A stretch of 64,000 nt of DNA from Moringa oleifera (lineage: Eukaryota > Streptophyta > Magnoliopsida > Brassicales > Moringaceae), in contig JAJFZO010000132.1 of assembly GCA_021397835.1 (NCBI GenBank), positions 62,001-126,000 of the forward strand, written 5' to 3'. Positions within the stretch are counted from its first letter, which is position 1; each line of letters starts with the position of its first letter. Of this stretch, positions 61,673-64,000 are shown piece after piece. The notes below the pieces were generated by a model that saw only the letters and a list, made by a program, of their open reading frames with translations, did not search any database and had not been told where the DNA came from. The position numbers and the translations under genes were made by a program.

Positions 61673-64000
61673 AATGCTCCCAATTACTAATTGATATGAT
61701 AAGCATATAGTACAATAAATATATTTTAATTGATGGTTCAATAACAAATTATCTATTCTAATATTGACGGTTTGATGACTATAGTTTTATATATTATAAT
61801 TGTTTGTTTTAATACAAAAGTAACGATAATAACGTTACTGTATTAATGTATTAGTTTTCAGTAATTGTTCAAAATTTTTAAATTTTTAGTATGATTATCT
61901 ATTCTAATATTACACCAATGAATATATTACTAATACTTTGTCCTTAATTTTTATTTTTAATTTCTTATTGCTTTTAATTTTTTAAAATTTAATTAAATAG
62001 AGTAGACTATTGTATTCTTAAATCCTCCATAATGTAGTTTTTTTATATTTATATAATATTAATAATTTTATGAAACTAATTTTTTACATTTAATTAGCTA
62101 TAATTGTCTATTATATTCTTTTTAAATGAATTTAATATTTTTTATATTTTATAATTTTTTAAAATATTTATTTTAAAATATTAATTAAGTTTAATCGATC
62201 AATCTCTAACTAGGTAATTAGTTGCATCCATAAGTCTTATTTGTGAAAAAATATAAAAAATAAAAATATAGTTTTAGTATTATTTATCTTTTATATCTAG
62301 ATATTATTAAGTAATGTTGAAAATATTATTATTTTAAAAAGCCCAAAAATAAAAATTAATAATTTCTTACATATTTAGTTCGATTCAATTTTGACTGAGT
62401 TTCTATAGTATTACCTGAATTGACCCAGTTCAAATTAAACAATTTTAACCTAAACGAAAATCATCAAACTGAATTGAATTGAATGGTACATTTAGTTTGA
62501 TCAATTTAATCAATTTTTTGTTCACTCGTAATCAAAACACCTCTAGTGTTGCAACTTAAAAAGTTTTTTACTGTATTTCAAATGGAAGAGTGGATAGACT
62601 TCTCTTTTGGTTTTACTAATCCATGGTTTGGATCTAAAATCACATTTAATTTACTATATCAAAAGTAAACTATTTACGATCACATTTTTCTATTTTTGAT
62701 AGAAAAAATAATTTTGTGATAATCATCAAAATGGTAAGAGCTAGAATTACGTGAGACAATAAATAAAAGAAAATAAGGAATAAGTCAAAACTAAAATTTC
62801 ATCTAAAAAGTAAAATAATTTAAAAATAAACTTTTCGTAAATAGTCTTCATTAATTCAGTAGTAAAATGTAATTCTAACTTATTTATATGGTTTAAAATA
62901 TCAATTGATTTGATAAGCATACACTATAAAATAGGTTTTGTTGATAGTTCAAAAGCGCTTTAATTGACTATTCAAAAACAATCATTTATACAAGTGATCA
63001 TAAAAAGTGTAAAAAAATGTTGGTAATTTTCAAATTAAAATTAAAGCTTTTTATTTTTAAAATTAAAAAAGTATAATAGTTGATTTTGTAGTAAAGGTTT
63101 ATAAAGCTTTAATATTTATTTTATGTTACTTATCAAACTCTCATATTTTAAAAATTAAAAATCAAAAAACTAATCTATTAATTTGGTGTAAATTAGATTT
63201 TAACTCAAATGATTATGAAAAATTAAGGATATTTTCATTGCTGAAATGTCTAAAATTCAACTCAAAAGAATTTTTAACTCCATTTTGAGTTCATTCCTCA
63301 AATGTGAATAATTTTGTATTTAAGATCTATTTATTGTGAATTTTTTAAATTTTTTAGCAATGTAAATTTATATATATATATATATATAGCTCTTGAAAAC
63401 ATCTAAAATTTTTTTCTGATGGTAGTCTGAATACATTTTTATATTTGTGAAAAATTTTAAATCAAAGTTAACTATATAAGATCTCTAATTTAAATATCTT
63501 TAATTTTTAGATTTTTTTGACAAGAATCGAGTGGACCAAATTAAAAAAGCAAAGTTTGATTTGTCATTTTTTGAATATAAGAGTTCGACTACTAGCATGA
63601 GGATAAATATCAGAGTTTTACATAACATTTATCCTTGATTTTAATATAAAATAAATAATTATATTATTATAATATTTTAATAATTTAAAAATAATTTTAA
63701 TAATTTTTATTTTTATTATGATCTTCAATTTAATGTAAAATTGATGATTATACTATCAATATTAATTAAATTTTAATATAAGTTATCTATTATTTTTAAG
63801 TCTTAATTATTTTAATATAATCAAAGATTTTATTATCAATGGATCAATATTATTATTTGTTATTTTTAAATAATATTAAAATTTTGAAAAGCATTTGTCC
63901 ATTTGATTAATTATATTTGTCAATTTTGTAAAAAGATAAACTATTATATTGTTGTTGTATTAGTATAACACATTTTTTTGAAAAAAAAAATATTTAAAAA
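61673..64000. other. AT-rich region without a recognisable gene
   Basis: No open frame of note and no repeat family recognised. A (TA)n run lies at about 63371-63388. The missing 3' exons of DEAH9 are not here. Confidence 0.65.

Overview
This is plant nuclear DNA, almost certainly from a eudicot. The evidence is spliced genes with GT-AG introns of plant families (UBP1, API5, GLR2-type glutamate receptor-like, DEAH9), a very AT-rich intergenic background, CACTA transposons with plant-type domains (Transposase_24, DUF4216, DUF8039, Ulp1), a Copia element with a tRNA-iMet-type primer site, and plant LINEs. I cannot name the species. I found no prokaryotic feature, CRISPR array or supportable tRNA/rRNA.

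Region 1 (1-17 kb) is nested CACTA transposons. Element A (186-11790) is full length, with CACTA termini and a TAA target duplication on both sides. It carries a decayed tnp2-type transposase and a decayed Transposase_24/DUF8039/Ulp1 gene, both on the minus strand. It has also taken in, with introns, the 3' half of an RNA-binding protein gene (UBP1), which now lies between two minisatellite arrays. Element A sits in an intron of the Ulp1-like gene of an older CACTA element (B), whose right end is at 13017. A third copy (C, 13.4-16.7 kb) keeps only the 3' part of the transposase gene and the 5' part of the Ulp1 gene.

Region 2 (17-34 kb) is repeat-derived, AT-rich sequence. It holds a fragment of a 40S ribosomal protein SA gene, a decayed LTR retrotransposon (21.5-24.9 kb), a 530-bp foldback element (26.7-27.2 kb), two degenerate tandem arrays (27.8-29.0 kb), a B-type CACTA end (29.65 kb) abutting an A-type transposase fragment on the plus strand, and the 3' part of a LINE.

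Region 3 (34-58 kb) is a block of former host genes, none with an intact reading frame here: API5 (plus strand, 5' exons missing), two tandem GLR2-type receptors (minus strand), and DEAH9 (plus strand, 3' half missing). A Copia element with a perfect 5-bp target duplication lies between the two GLR genes. GLR-A is nearly complete, with one nonsense codon and one 1-bp frameshift. GLR-B has several stops and has lost the core of its M3 gating helix. The block reads as a degenerating gene cluster invaded at both ends by retrotransposons; indel errors in the assembly are the main alternative for the single-base shifts.

Region 4 (58-64 kb) holds a LINE 5' part (ORF1 to endonuclease, plus strand), a LINE reverse-transcriptase part on the minus strand, a 65-bp minisatellite and featureless AT-rich DNA.
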